This document shows, in pieces, positions 34,285 through 42,840 of a stretch of 64,000 nt of DNA. The number at the start of each line of letters is the position of its first letter. Positions within the stretch are counted from its first letter, which is position 1. Source of the DNA: Syntrophomonadaceae bacterium (GTDB lineage: Bacteria; Bacillota; Syntrophomonadia; Syntrophomonadales; Syntrophomonadaceae). The stretch lies in the NCBI GenBank assembly GCA_012520725.1, contig JAAYNQ010000002.1:80639-144638 (forward strand). Reading direction: 5' to 3'. The notes beneath the pieces are model-generated. The model searched no databases. It worked only from the letters and a program-made list of their open reading frames with translations, and had not been told where the DNA came from. The translations under genes were made by a program, and so were the position numbers.

Positions 34285-34728
34285 CTGCTCAAAGCCAAAC
34301 ACTCTTCCGATATATCCACCCCGGGATTGATACAGAGAAGCTTTGATCTTTATTTAAAAAAAGGCCTGTGGCTAAAACACCTGCAGTTTATGAAAAACAC
34401 TTATCAAGAAAGATACCAAATTATGCTAAAAGCCATGCAAGCTCACCTGCCTAAGGAAATAAGCTACACTGAGCCGGGGGGAGGCCTGAGTTTCTGGTTA
34501 AGGTTGCCCGCCGGCAGTTCGGCCAACTATTTCTATACCTGCTGTCTGGAAAAGCAGGTCATTATCAGTCCAGGCAGCCTATTCTCTGCTTCCGATGAAC
34601 GGGACAGCGAATATTTCCGCTTGAGCTTTGCCGGACTCTATCCTGATGAGATAGAAAAGGGTATTTTAGCCCTCAATGCTGCCTATCAAGAGCAGGATTC
34701 TCCACCTCTCTACTCCCCCCTGCTCTAA
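34285..34728 (+). pseudogene. C-terminal fragment of a PLP aminotransferase-type regulator (PdxR/MocR-like)
   Basis: The frame shows KAKHSSDISTPGLIQRSF, LKKGLWLKHLQFMKNTYQER, GGGLSFWLRLP, VIISPGSLFSA and YFRLSFAG, the C-terminal third of a fold-type I aminotransferase as found in GntR/MocR regulators. The N-terminal HTH and PLP-lysine regions are missing. Homology continues upstream of the first ATG/TTG right to the pdxS junction. PdxR normally lies divergent from pdxST, the orientation seen here, so this is best read as a truncated pdxR. LysN-type aminotransferase is an alternative. Confidence 0.78.
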
Positions 34729-34798
34729 ATTTAAGCAGGGACTGGCCCCAAGTTAACTTATAGGATAAAATTACTAAAAAAGGAGAGGGAGCCGGTAC

Positions 34799-35191
34799 AT
34801 GTTTCTTCATACTATTTCCTGGATATTATTTGTAGTTATGTTCTTATTGGCCCTGATATTGCTGGTTAAAGAAAAACCATGGGTTAAAAGAGAAAAATAT
34901 CCGGAAGGATATTGGATGGGGGTAGGCCTGGGTACCGGAATCGGAATATGCATGCCCCTGGGTCTGTTATTAGGCTACTTGATGGAAAATATCCCCATAG
35001 GTGTGGCTCTGGGACCGGTCCTGGGTGCTGGACTGGGAAGTATTTTGGGCAGCAGATGGGAAAAGCAACATGGAGATCCCCAGCAGGATGAAGAGCAGCC
35101 AACACTGGGTAAGTGGCTAAAAAAAGGAGCCATATTAATCCTACTGCTGGGCATAATTATCATTATACTGCTGTTTGCTACCAAAAAATAG
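34799..35191 (+). CDS. Small glycine-rich membrane protein, unknown
   Basis: A 130-residue integral membrane protein: an N-terminal transmembrane segment (ISWILFVVMFLLALILLV), a charged loop, two glycine-rich hydrophobic helices (VGLGTGIGICMPLGLLLGY and GVALGPVLGAGLGSILGS), a polar QQDEEQP linker and a C-terminal membrane segment. The central Gly zipper pattern recalls glycine-zipper proteins. AGGAGAGGGAGC precedes the ATG. Function unknown. Confidence 0.65.
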   Translation: MFLHTISWILFVVMFLLALILLVKEKPWVKREKYPEGYWMGVGLGTGIGICMPLGLLLGYLMENIPIGVALGPVLGAGLGSILGSRWEKQHGDPQQDEEQPTLGKWLKKGAILILLLGIIIIILLFATKK

Positions 35192-35454
35192 GCATTATCC
35201 TTAGCCATTATTCTGCCCCTGGTGGGCATTATAGGAATTATTTTCCCATAAACCTGGGGAAAGTAAAGGATGTAAAATGCCTAGGCTAAAACCGTAAATC
35301 AGGATTCTTCTCCTAAGCCGGATCTTCTCATCAGCCGGTGCTGAATCTCTATCAACACTGACTTCAAGTGGAATCCGGTATATTACGGTATTCTTGGCTT
35401 GGCAATTTTACATCCTGTCTATATTATTAACCCAAAAGCAAATATTATTCTTTT

Positions 35455-36582
35455 TTATTTCCGGCTATCTTTTCCCCCGTCCTCCAATATCTGCGGAACC
35501 GACAATCGCCGTTCCCCAATCAGGAGGTCTACCATCCGGCCATAGGTATTTATGCCTTCTTCCTGTCCATTAAACTGAAGATAAGCATCGTTCACCCGGG
35601 CTGACGTCCTGGCCATAGGCCCCTTATACTGCTGCCAATACTGGCTTATGGCGGCAAGATCCCTTCTAACCCCAGCTGCATATCCCAATTGCAAATCCTG
35701 GTATTGTTCATAATCCAATCTGGCCAGAGCATTCATAGCATTGATCAAAGCCAGCAGGCTACCTGAATACTGATGGTATGGGTCCGGGTGCTGCCTGCAG
35801 CTAAGGTAGGCAATATAATTGGCTTCATCTTCCCGGGCAAATCCCTTCTGATGAGCCATTTCATGAGCTACTGTAGCTGGAAAAAGCGGGGTAGGTATGC
35901 CCATATTGACATTTGCTTCAGCAGTAAAAGGAAAATAGATACCAGATAAAGCCAAATGGGATAAGAGTTCAGACATAATTAAAGCTTTTGGTTTTGTATA
36001 ATTACCGCCCAGTTCCTGGTAGGTTCCAGCCAGTTGAGCAAAACCCTCACCTGCCTTGCGCAAGACCTCTCTTTTATCCCCCATTACCACTCCCTCACTA
36101 TCTTCTGGCAAAGCCATACGCAATTCATTGCTCTCCTGTATTAATTGCATACATAGGGATTCAAGTTCCTCAGCCCGTATATGGGTAGTATCCAAGCCCA
36201 TCAGTTCCGCCAGCGGAAGCCGGTAATAATTAAATCCCCATAACAATAAAAACAAGAAGTAGCCCAAGCTGAAAACCGCTACAAGAAATAAGGCATCCTT
36301 TTTGAGCGCCGCTTTTAAAGCAAGGGTTCCTTTACTGATATTCAGGCCCTGCTTTATCAGCCCCCCAAGCAATCCCAGTACTGCCATTGATACCAATACC
36401 TCGGCCAGGGACAGGGGCAAGCACTGGCTTATATAGCCTAAAGCCCTGGCCAGTAGGTGATATAGGCCTTGGGAATAGTGTTTTTCAATTAGATCCGGAC
36501 TCATAGAGAAAAGCCGGGTTAAGGTTAATCCACCCGGCAACAAGGATAGTATCAGCATTTGCTTTTTGCTTATCTTCTTCAT
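35455..36582 (-). CDS. DUF3810 family membrane-anchored zinc metalloprotease-like protein
   Basis: A 375-residue protein with two or three N-terminal transmembrane segments and an extracytoplasmic or cytoplasmic domain carrying the zinc motif HEMAHQKGF (HExxH) followed by AREDEANYIAYLSC, which supplies a downstream Glu. The pattern matches DUF3810 proteins, probable metallopeptidases. The start at MKKISKKQMLILSLLPGG is chosen because the upstream extension is polar and non-conserved. Substrate unknown. Confidence 0.82.
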   Translation of the reverse strand: MKKISKKQMLILSLLPGGLTLTRLFSMSPDLIEKHYSQGLYHLLARALGYISQCLPLSLAEVLVSMAVLGLLGGLIKQGLNISKGTLALKAALKKDALFLVAVFSLGYFLFLLLWGFNYYRLPLAELMGLDTTHIRAEELESLCMQLIQESNELRMALPEDSEGVVMGDKREVLRKAGEGFAQLAGTYQELGGNYTKPKALIMSELLSHLALSGIYFPFTAEANVNMGIPTPLFPATVAHEMAHQKGFAREDEANYIAYLSCRQHPDPYHQYSGSLLALINAMNALARLDYEQYQDLQLGYAAGVRRDLAAISQYWQQYKGPMARTSARVNDAYLQFNGQEEGINTYGRMVDLLIGERRLSVPQILEDGGKDSRK

Positions 36583-36688
36583 TTTCCAATCCTGATAAAA
36601 ACCTGGTCCCGTCCCAACCAAAGTTTATAGTTACTGCTTAAGGCTTTTCTACCAGCAATATCTCAAGCATAATTAATTTAAAACTGCA

Positions 36689-37297
36689 TCAAGCTGATTC
36701 AGATTTGTTTTTCTGATAATGATAAGGCTTGGCGGCCTTTTCCAATCCCTTTAACCACAAAGCTACCAGTTGGGGGCCATTAATCAGCATAATATTAAGG
36801 CCTTCGGCATATTTTCTGGCATGTACGGTAAAATCGCTGGTGGTTACTACATATCCCCCTTTAGCTTGCTGCCGGTTCATTTGAGAGTGAATAATAGCTA
36901 TCGGTTCATATGGAACCAGGTGGTCGGGAGCGTAGCATTTAACCTGACCCAAATACTTCCCGTTCTGCTGGTTATGTTCAATATCAACCCCATAATCTCC
37001 ACTACCTCCAGTAACAAAAGCCTGACCACCATAATAGTTCACCATCACCCGGGCTACAAAATTTTCAAATTCCAGGGGGTTTTCCTTCTTCCCCTCTTGC
37101 CGGCCCTCTCCCTGCTTAAAGCGCTCATAAAGCCCTACCGCCATGGTTTGATACATATCCTGGCTGCATTGCAGGATATCCAATCTGACTTTTCTTAATT
37201 GCCGGTATTCCTGGCGGCATTTTATCAGAAAATACAGTGTAATTGCTATTGCTATCAACAGCAATGCAGTTAAACTAAGATTCATAACTGTATCCAC
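36689..37297 (-). CDS. Membrane-anchored Mrr-type restriction endonuclease-like protein
   Basis: A 202-residue protein with an N-terminal transmembrane helix (LSLTALLLIAIAITLYFLI), a charged linker and a PD-(D/E)XK nuclease-like domain of the Mrr_cat family from about residue 75: LEFENFVARVMVNYYGG, VTGGSGDYGVDIEH (catalytic Asp) and GKYLGQVKCYAP (Q-x-K catalytic lysine), then KGGYVVTTSDFTVHARKYAE. No methyltransferase or other defence gene is adjacent. Cytosolic-face nuclease activity on modified or foreign DNA is inferred only from the fold. Confidence 0.8.
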   Translation of the reverse strand: MDTVMNLSLTALLLIAIAITLYFLIKCRQEYRQLRKVRLDILQCSQDMYQTMAVGLYERFKQGEGRQEGKKENPLEFENFVARVMVNYYGGQAFVTGGSGDYGVDIEHNQQNGKYLGQVKCYAPDHLVPYEPIAIIHSQMNRQQAKGGYVVTTSDFTVHARKYAEGLNIMLINGPQLVALWLKGLEKAAKPYHYQKNKSESA

Positions 37298-37560
37298 CCC
37301 TAATCATAAATCTACCTATAATATTTGCATTTGCAGGCATATTAACCGTATTTATGATAGAGACGGATACATTTAAATCATTACTGATATACTGACCATT
37401 GAGAAGCATTCCCAGGGTCAATACCTGCGCCGAAAATAATTGATCCCGATTTATCCACTTTTATTATGGTCAAATATTTGTTAGGGGGCATCAAATACAG
37501 CCCGTTTCCCGCCCAGCACAAGTTTTCATACTATCCGGGGTAGGCTGATCAGGAGGCTGG

Positions 37561-37953
37561 TTAAGACAACAACCTGAATTCGGTAGTGACCACCGCCAGC
37601 AATTTGCGTTCTTCATTGTAAAAGTCAATTTGCCAGACAGCAGCGGTCCTTCCCCTGCTTCTGGCTTTGGCCTCAGCCCGGACCGTCTCCCCTTCATTTA
37701 CTGCCCGCAGATAATTGACGGACATGCTTACTGCTACCATGGCTTGACCGGGATAAGTGGCCACCATTCCTGCTGTAACCGTAGTACTTGAAATAGCTGG
37801 GATTACTCCTGCATGCAGGTGATTCCCCTGGCTCAAGTGCCGCTTTTCAACCAGCAATTCACCCACTGCCCATCCCTTTTCCAACTCCACAATCTTGATT
37901 CCAATATCATCCTGAAAAGTACCTGCTGCGCTTTGATTAATTTTCTCCAGCAT
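37561..37953 (-). CDS. PaaI-type hotdog thioesterase
   Basis: A 130-residue hotdog-fold acyl-CoA thioesterase-like protein. The family core is visible as GNHLHAGVIPAISSTTVTAGM and VSMSVNYLRAVNEGETVRAEA. The start at MLEKINQ has AGGAGG seven bases upstream. The substrate is unknown; aromatic or short acyl-CoA compounds are typical. Confidence 0.8.
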   Translation of the reverse strand: MLEKINQSAAGTFQDDIGIKIVELEKGWAVGELLVEKRHLSQGNHLHAGVIPAISSTTVTAGMVATYPGQAMVAVSMSVNYLRAVNEGETVRAEAKARSRGRTAAVWQIDFYNEERKLLAVVTTEFRLLS

Positions 37954-38434
37954 GTTCAATCCTCCTACTTACAGAAAGCTCCCAACCGGGGCCTCATTAT
38001 TTCATTTATAAATTATACTCCAAAGGGAGCATTTTGACTTGACCATCCCCTTATTTATAGTATATATCGCTCTATTGGATACCTAAATATACAGGAGCCC
38101 CACTAAAATATCTATTGGGTTTCAGGTATAAGTAGCCTGATTAGTAAAATAATAATCTTGATGTCCCATTGCTGGAGGATATTAATTTTATCTATGAGGG
38201 AAAAGCCATTTTTTATATCATTAAATCTCACAAGACGGGTAATGCGAGGTAAAATAGAGTTATAAACTGCGTTTTATTCTACCATATGCCGTCTAATAAT
38301 AGCTTTCCATATTAACCCAGTAATATTAATTATCCTATCGGAATATCGAAGGTTCCTCCCCAGGGAGCAGCAGAAAGGATGATTATTATGGATGTCTAAA
38401 TCCTAATAAAACGAAATACAAAGGAGGTATTGTA
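37954..38434 (+). promoter_or_regulatory. Leader and promoter region of the RuBisCO-like operon
   Basis: A 481-base non-coding region. TTGACT (38034-38039) and TAGTAT (38058-38063), 18 bases apart, form a plausible promoter; TTGATG with TATTAA near 38160-38187 is a second candidate. The first would give a leader of about 360 bases. A CTCCC/GGGAG hairpin lies near 38355-38372, and AAGGAGG (38421-38427) is the ribosome site. I recognise no known riboswitch here. Confidence 0.5.
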
Positions 38435-39751
38435 TTGTCAGAACTAGACATGTTGGTAATTCCGGAACAGGTCGAAGCCGAGGGTGGTTATGCCATTGCT
38501 ACTTATTTTATTGAGACTGCTGTTAACACTGACATTGTAAAAAAGATAGCTTCCATTGGAATAGAACAGACTACCGGAACCTGGGTAGCGGTTCCCGAAG
38601 AAACCCCTGAAGTTCGAGCCAAGCATGTGGCCAGAGTGGTAGGGATTTATGAAGTTCCAGCCCATGAGTTTGAAGTTCCGCCAGAGCAAAAAACCCGCCG
38701 CTTTGTGTTTCAACTGGCTTTCCCAGTAATTAACTTTGGAGCTCAGATCCCCATGATGCTAAGTACTATTATCGGCAACATTTCCATGGCCGGAAGGCTC
38801 AAGCTGCTGGATATCAAATTCCCCAAAGAATATATGGATGGGTTTTTGGGCCCCAAATTCGGGGTGGAAGGTATACGTGATTTGTTAGGGGTTTATGATC
38901 GTCCTCTCTTGAACAATATGGTTAAACCTTGCACCGGCTATACTCCGGAGGTGGGCTGCAAGCTATTCTCCCTGGCCATTGAAGGGGGAGTGGATATAGT
39001 AAAAGACGATGAATTGATTGCTGATCCTCCTTTCTGCCCCCGGGAGGAAAGAATCAAACTGTATATGCAGGCCATAAAGCAGCATTACGAGGCAACCGGC
39101 CACAAAGTACTCTATTGTCCCAACATTACCGATTCAGCGGCTAAATTGATGGATAATGCCAAACGAGCTATTGATGCCGGTGCCAACGCTCTTTTAATAA
39201 ACTACTTAACTGTGGGTATATCTAATTTGCAAGCCCTGGCCGAAAGTCCCGATATTAATGTACCTATCATGGCCCACCTGGATTTTGCCGGAACCATGTA
39301 CGAATCCCCCATATCCGGTATGAGTTCACATCTTATTCTAGGCAAACTGGTTCGCCTGGCCGGAGCCGATATGGTAGTATACCCCAGTCCTTTTGGTAAA
39401 TTCCCTCTTTTAAGAGAACGCTATCTGCAAATAGCTCATCATTTGAGCAGCCCCTGGTGTCACATTAAACGAGTACTTCCCATGCCCGGCGGGGGTGTAA
39501 TGCATAATTGCGTTCATGCCATTATTCGCGACCTGGGCATCGACAGCATATTAGGAGTTGGAGGTGCCATTCACGGGCATCCCATGGGACCGGTGGCTGG
39601 AGCCAGGTCCATGCGCTACGTAATAGACGCAGCAGTAAAAGGGATCTCCTTCCAGCAAGCTGCTGAAGAAAATCCTGAAGTGAGAGCAGCCTATGATGCC
39701 TGGGGAGTAATGGAAGAAGAGGAAAGCATGCTTTTTGAAATTAAAGGTTAA
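38435..39751 (+). CDS. RuBisCO-like protein (form IV RLP)
   Basis: A 438-residue large-subunit-like protein that starts with TTG after AAGGAGG. Ungapped reading against RuBisCO shows many retained active-site positions: TTGTW (T49, W50; E44 before it), IIGN (N115, = N123), VKPCTGY (K164, = K175), GGVDIVKDDE (K190/D192/E193, = K201/D203/E204), AHLDF (H281, = H294), FGKF (K322 at the loop-6 K334 position), and the phosphate loops PGGGV and GVGGAIHGHP. Changed are K177 to Cys, R295 to Leu, H327 to Val and the S379 region to MPGGG. It is therefore an RLP, not a carboxylase. It heads a five-gene operon; its reaction is unknown. Probably an enolase/isomerase-type step on a sugar phosphate (inference). 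Confidence 0.9.
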   Translation: MSELDMLVIPEQVEAEGGYAIATYFIETAVNTDIVKKIASIGIEQTTGTWVAVPEETPEVRAKHVARVVGIYEVPAHEFEVPPEQKTRRFVFQLAFPVINFGAQIPMMLSTIIGNISMAGRLKLLDIKFPKEYMDGFLGPKFGVEGIRDLLGVYDRPLLNNMVKPCTGYTPEVGCKLFSLAIEGGVDIVKDDELIADPPFCPREERIKLYMQAIKQHYEATGHKVLYCPNITDSAAKLMDNAKRAIDAGANALLINYLTVGISNLQALAESPDINVPIMAHLDFAGTMYESPISGMSSHLILGKLVRLAGADMVVYPSPFGKFPLLRERYLQIAHHLSSPWCHIKRVLPMPGGGVMHNCVHAIIRDLGIDSILGVGGAIHGHPMGPVAGARSMRYVIDAAVKGISFQQAAEENPEVRAAYDAWGVMEEEESMLFEIKG

Positions 39752-39770
39752 AGATTAAGGAGGTTTTACC

Positions 39771-40616
39771 ATGGCTAAACACTACACACGGGAAGAAGTA
39801 TTGACCAGGCTTAAAAACAGTATTGGGGCGGGAAAGCCCATTATAATCGCCGGAGCTGGTACCGGTATTTCGGGTAAATTCGCTGAGCAAGGCGGAGTTG
39901 ACTTAATTGGAGTATACAATTCCGGTCTGTATCGCATGGATGGTAAAGGCTCTCTGGCTGGTCTGATGCCATACGGAGATGCCAATCAGATTGTCATCGA
40001 CCTGGCTAACCGGGTTTTCCCGGTGATCAAAGAAACCCCTATGATAGCTGGTATATGTGGAACCGATCCCACCCGGGAAATGGCTCCCTATTTAAAGACC
40101 CTGATAAACCTGGGTTTTTCCGCAGTTATGAACTTCCCCACCGTAGGCCTTATTGACGGCAGATTCCGGCAGGAACTGGAGGATACCGGAATGGGTTACG
40201 GAGTGGAAATCGAAACCCTAAAAATTGCCAAATCACTGGGTATGTTTACTTTGGGTTATGCCTTTAATGTGGAAGAAGCCAGACTGGTGGGGCAAGCCCA
40301 ATTGGATGTACTGATTTGCCACATGGGTCTTACCGCCGGCGGATCCATAGGTTCCAAATATGCCGAGGATAAACTGACCCTGGAAAAGTCAGCTGATTTG
40401 ATCAATGAAATGACAGCCGCAGCCCGGGAAGGATATAAAGATATAATGATCTTCTCCCATGGTGGTCCCATAGCTTATCCGGAAGATACCCGCTATATTT
40501 ATGAAAAAACTGAATCGGTAGGATTTTTGGGCGCTTCCAGTATTGAACGTATACCTATAGAAGTCCCCCTTAAGGAAGCCTGCCAGCAATTCAAGAACAT
40601 CCCCTTGAAAAAATAA
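39771..40616 (+). CDS. TIM-barrel 'PEP hydrolase-like' protein A
   Basis: A 281-residue TIM-barrel protein of the family annotated as phosphoenolpyruvate hydrolase-like or TIM-barrel signal protein, homologous to the C-terminal half of the plant Tm-1 resistance protein. Motifs: IIAGAGTGISGKFAEQGGVD, AGICGTDPTREM, NFPTVGLIDG, CHMGLTAGGSIG, FSHGGPIAYPED and GASSIERIPIE. AGGAGGTTTTACC precedes the ATG, 20 bases after the RuBisCO-like gene. A paralogue ends the same operon. The reaction has not been established to my knowledge. Confidence 0.85.
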   Translation: MAKHYTREEVLTRLKNSIGAGKPIIIAGAGTGISGKFAEQGGVDLIGVYNSGLYRMDGKGSLAGLMPYGDANQIVIDLANRVFPVIKETPMIAGICGTDPTREMAPYLKTLINLGFSAVMNFPTVGLIDGRFRQELEDTGMGYGVEIETLKIAKSLGMFTLGYAFNVEEARLVGQAQLDVLICHMGLTAGGSIGSKYAEDKLTLEKSADLINEMTAAAREGYKDIMIFSHGGPIAYPEDTRYIYEKTESVGFLGASSIERIPIEVPLKEACQQFKNIPLKK

Positions 40617-40703
40617 GGGGGTTTAATAGGGGCCTGCTTCTTTTCAGGGGCAGGCCCAGGCAAGTTTTCAAACAGAATCAAAATCCTGATAATGGGGGCT
40701 ATT

Positions 40704-41456
40704 ATGCGAGCAATTGAAGTGGATGTGGCAGTTACTCCGGATGCCTTCCTGGCAGAATGGAAAAACAGGGTGGTTATGGTTATCGATGTACTCAGAGCCA
40801 GCTCTACCATAGTAACTTTGCTGGAACATGGATGCAAAGCTGTATATATACTAAGGGAAGAAAAAGAAGCCCTGAAACTGCATAAAAAAACCGGTATGAT
40901 TCTAAGCGGTGAACGTGACGGGTTAAAACTACCCGGTTTTGCCATGGGCAATTCCCCTTGCGAAGTCTTGGAAGATAAGTCCAGAGTAAAAGACCAGGGT
41001 GTAATCCTTACCACTACCAATGGAACCCGAGTGATAGAAGCACTGGCTGATAGCCGGATTCTATTGGCCGCTGCCTTATTAAATGCCCGATCCTGTGCTC
41101 AGACCGCACTGGACTTGGCCCGGAAACAGGATAGTGGACTGGCTCTGGTCTGTGCAGGTGAGAAAGGTCAATTCGTTCTGGATGATGCCTTTTGTGCCGG
41201 ACATATTGTAAAGGAGATAATTAGTCTGGCCCATCAGCAAAACCTCCCCTTGCAATTAAATCCCACTAGCGAAGCGCTAATACAATTGTCCCAAAAATAT
41301 GCTGACAGTCTCTCAGCTTTTAAAGACTCCTGGAGTGGCCAGAGATTGCTGGAAATTGACCGGCAGGATGATCTGGAATTCTGTTGCCAGGTTAACATTT
41401 ATGAAACGGTCCCGGTGTTGGACCGAAACGGAAAGAAACACTTTACCCCTATGTGA
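40704..41456 (+). CDS. ComB-family 2-phosphosulfolactate phosphatase homologue
   Basis: A 250-residue acid phosphatase-like protein of the ComB family, whose characterised member makes sulfolactate in coenzyme M synthesis. Motifs are VMVIDVLRASSTIVTLLEHG, GERDGLKLPGFAMGNSP, TTTNGTRVIEAL and VCAGEKGQFVLDDAFCAG. The second in-frame ATG (MRAIEVDV) is taken as start because GGGGG lies just upstream. No other coenzyme M genes are present, and the operon context points to dephosphorylation of a different phosphorylated hydroxyacid or sugar acid (inference). Confidence 0.88.
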   Translation: MRAIEVDVAVTPDAFLAEWKNRVVMVIDVLRASSTIVTLLEHGCKAVYILREEKEALKLHKKTGMILSGERDGLKLPGFAMGNSPCEVLEDKSRVKDQGVILTTTNGTRVIEALADSRILLAAALLNARSCAQTALDLARKQDSGLALVCAGEKGQFVLDDAFCAGHIVKEIISLAHQQNLPLQLNPTSEALIQLSQKYADSLSAFKDSWSGQRLLEIDRQDDLEFCCQVNIYETVPVLDRNGKKHFTPM

Positions 41457-41478
41457 ATAATAAAGGAGGGTGTTAATT

Positions 41479-42822
41479 ATGGCCAATCAACCTCAGATTC
41501 TAGTGGCAGGTATTTTGGATACCAAAGGTGATGAAATAAAGTTTCTGGCGGAGCGAGTAAAAGCGGCTGGTGGCAAGGCCACTATTTTGGAACTAAGCGT
41601 AGGCCATGAAGTTGGCTGGGCTGACATCAGTGTGAGCCAGGTAGTAGCCAGGATGGGAAAAAGCAAGGAAGACATTTTTGCTCTGGATAGAGGCCAGGCT
41701 TCAGATTTGATAGCTGCCGGGGCTATCAAACTGGCAGATGAGTTACTTAATGCCGGCCAATTGGATGGAATAATCGCCTATGGCGGTTCCATGGGAGCCA
41801 GCATCGCTACCCGGATCATGCAGTCCCTGCCCATTGGGATACCTAAATTCATGCTTACCACCATGGCCTCGGGAGACGTTTCCCCTTATGTAGGTACCCG
41901 GGATATATGCATGATGTACCCCATTGCAGAAGCGGGCTTAAACAAGGTTACCCGGCAGGTGCTGAATAATGCAGCAGCAGCCATAGTAGGCATGGCTTCT
42001 GCCCCCCCCATGGAAAATATTGAGGAAAAACCGCTGATAGGTTGTATGATGTTCGGTGTTACTACCCCCTGTGTTTTGAAAGCCTCTGCCTACATGGAAG
42101 ATAAAGGATATGACGTGATTATCAACCACGCGGTGGGCAGTGGGGGCAGATCCTTGGAGGAATTGATCCGGGATGGATTTATCGCCGGAGTCCTGGATAT
42201 TACTACTCATGAAATAGGAGATGAAATGCTGGGCGGGGTGCTGGGAGCCGGAGAAGACCGGATGACCGCAGCCGGTGATATGGGTATACCCCAGGTAGTG
42301 GCCCCAGGAGGATTGGATCTGATCAATTTTGGCCCCCGGGATACGGTCCCGGAAAAGTTCATCCAGGAAACCGACCAACCAGGCCGTGGTTTGTATATAC
42401 ACAATCCTACCGTAACCTGTGTTGGGGTATCGTTGGAAGAGATCTATCGTATCGGTGAACACATGGCAGCCAAATTAAATAAGGCCCAGGGACCCAGTGT
42501 ACTCTGTGTGCCCATGCGCGGCTGGGGAGCCTGTGATTTGCCTGAGCCAGATATAGAGCTGGGCTGGGCCGGTCCTGGAGCTGGTCCGGTATGGGTGGCC
42601 GACCCTGATCATCCCCAGTGGTCTTTAAGGTCGGTTCGCTATGTGGAGGCCCTGCGCCAGAGCATAGATAAAAACAAAGAAAACCTGGAGGTCATACTGG
42701 TTGACAGGCATATGAACCAACCCGAATTTGCCGTTCTTATGGCTGAACTCTTGACCGAAATGCTGGAAGGCCGGTGGACAAAAGGTAGTCATAGCGACCG
42801 TCCCGATATTATCCCCTTTTAA
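41479..42822 (+). CDS. Tm-1-like ATP-binding protein (UPF0261)
   Basis: A 447-residue protein homologous to the N-terminal half of tomato Tm-1. Landmarks: ILVAGILDTKGDEIKFLAE, IAYGGSMGASIATRIMQSLP, PKFMLTTMASGDVSPYVGT, MMFGVTTPCVLKA, NHAVGSGGRSLEELI, MRGWGACDLPE and LVDRHMNQPEFAVLMAE. Start at MANQPQI with AGGAGGG eight bases upstream. In bacteria this family is encoded beside the TIM-barrel family, while plants and fungi fuse the two; here one TIM barrel lies on either side with ComB between. It binds ATP by family analogy; the reaction is unknown. Confidence 0.9.
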   Translation: MANQPQILVAGILDTKGDEIKFLAERVKAAGGKATILELSVGHEVGWADISVSQVVARMGKSKEDIFALDRGQASDLIAAGAIKLADELLNAGQLDGIIAYGGSMGASIATRIMQSLPIGIPKFMLTTMASGDVSPYVGTRDICMMYPIAEAGLNKVTRQVLNNAAAAIVGMASAPPMENIEEKPLIGCMMFGVTTPCVLKASAYMEDKGYDVIINHAVGSGGRSLEELIRDGFIAGVLDITTHEIGDEMLGGVLGAGEDRMTAAGDMGIPQVVAPGGLDLINFGPRDTVPEKFIQETDQPGRGLYIHNPTVTCVGVSLEEIYRIGEHMAAKLNKAQGPSVLCVPMRGWGACDLPEPDIELGWAGPGAGPVWVADPDHPQWSLRSVRYVEALRQSIDKNKENLEVILVDRHMNQPEFAVLMAELLTEMLEGRWTKGSHSDRPDIIPF

Positions 42823-42840
42823 CACATGGAGGTGGAGCGA

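Noticed and set aside
38435..39751. True RuBisCO carboxylase
   Set aside because: R295, H327, K177 and the S379 region are replaced, and no phosphoribulokinase is present.
38435..39751. MtnW-type enolase of the methionine salvage pathway
   Set aside because: No mtnX, mtnB, mtnD or mtnK neighbours; mtnA/mtnP are 32 kb away in an operon with an aldolase instead.
40704..41456. Coenzyme M biosynthesis locus
   Set aside because: Only a ComB homologue is present; ComA, ComC, ComD and ComE are missing.
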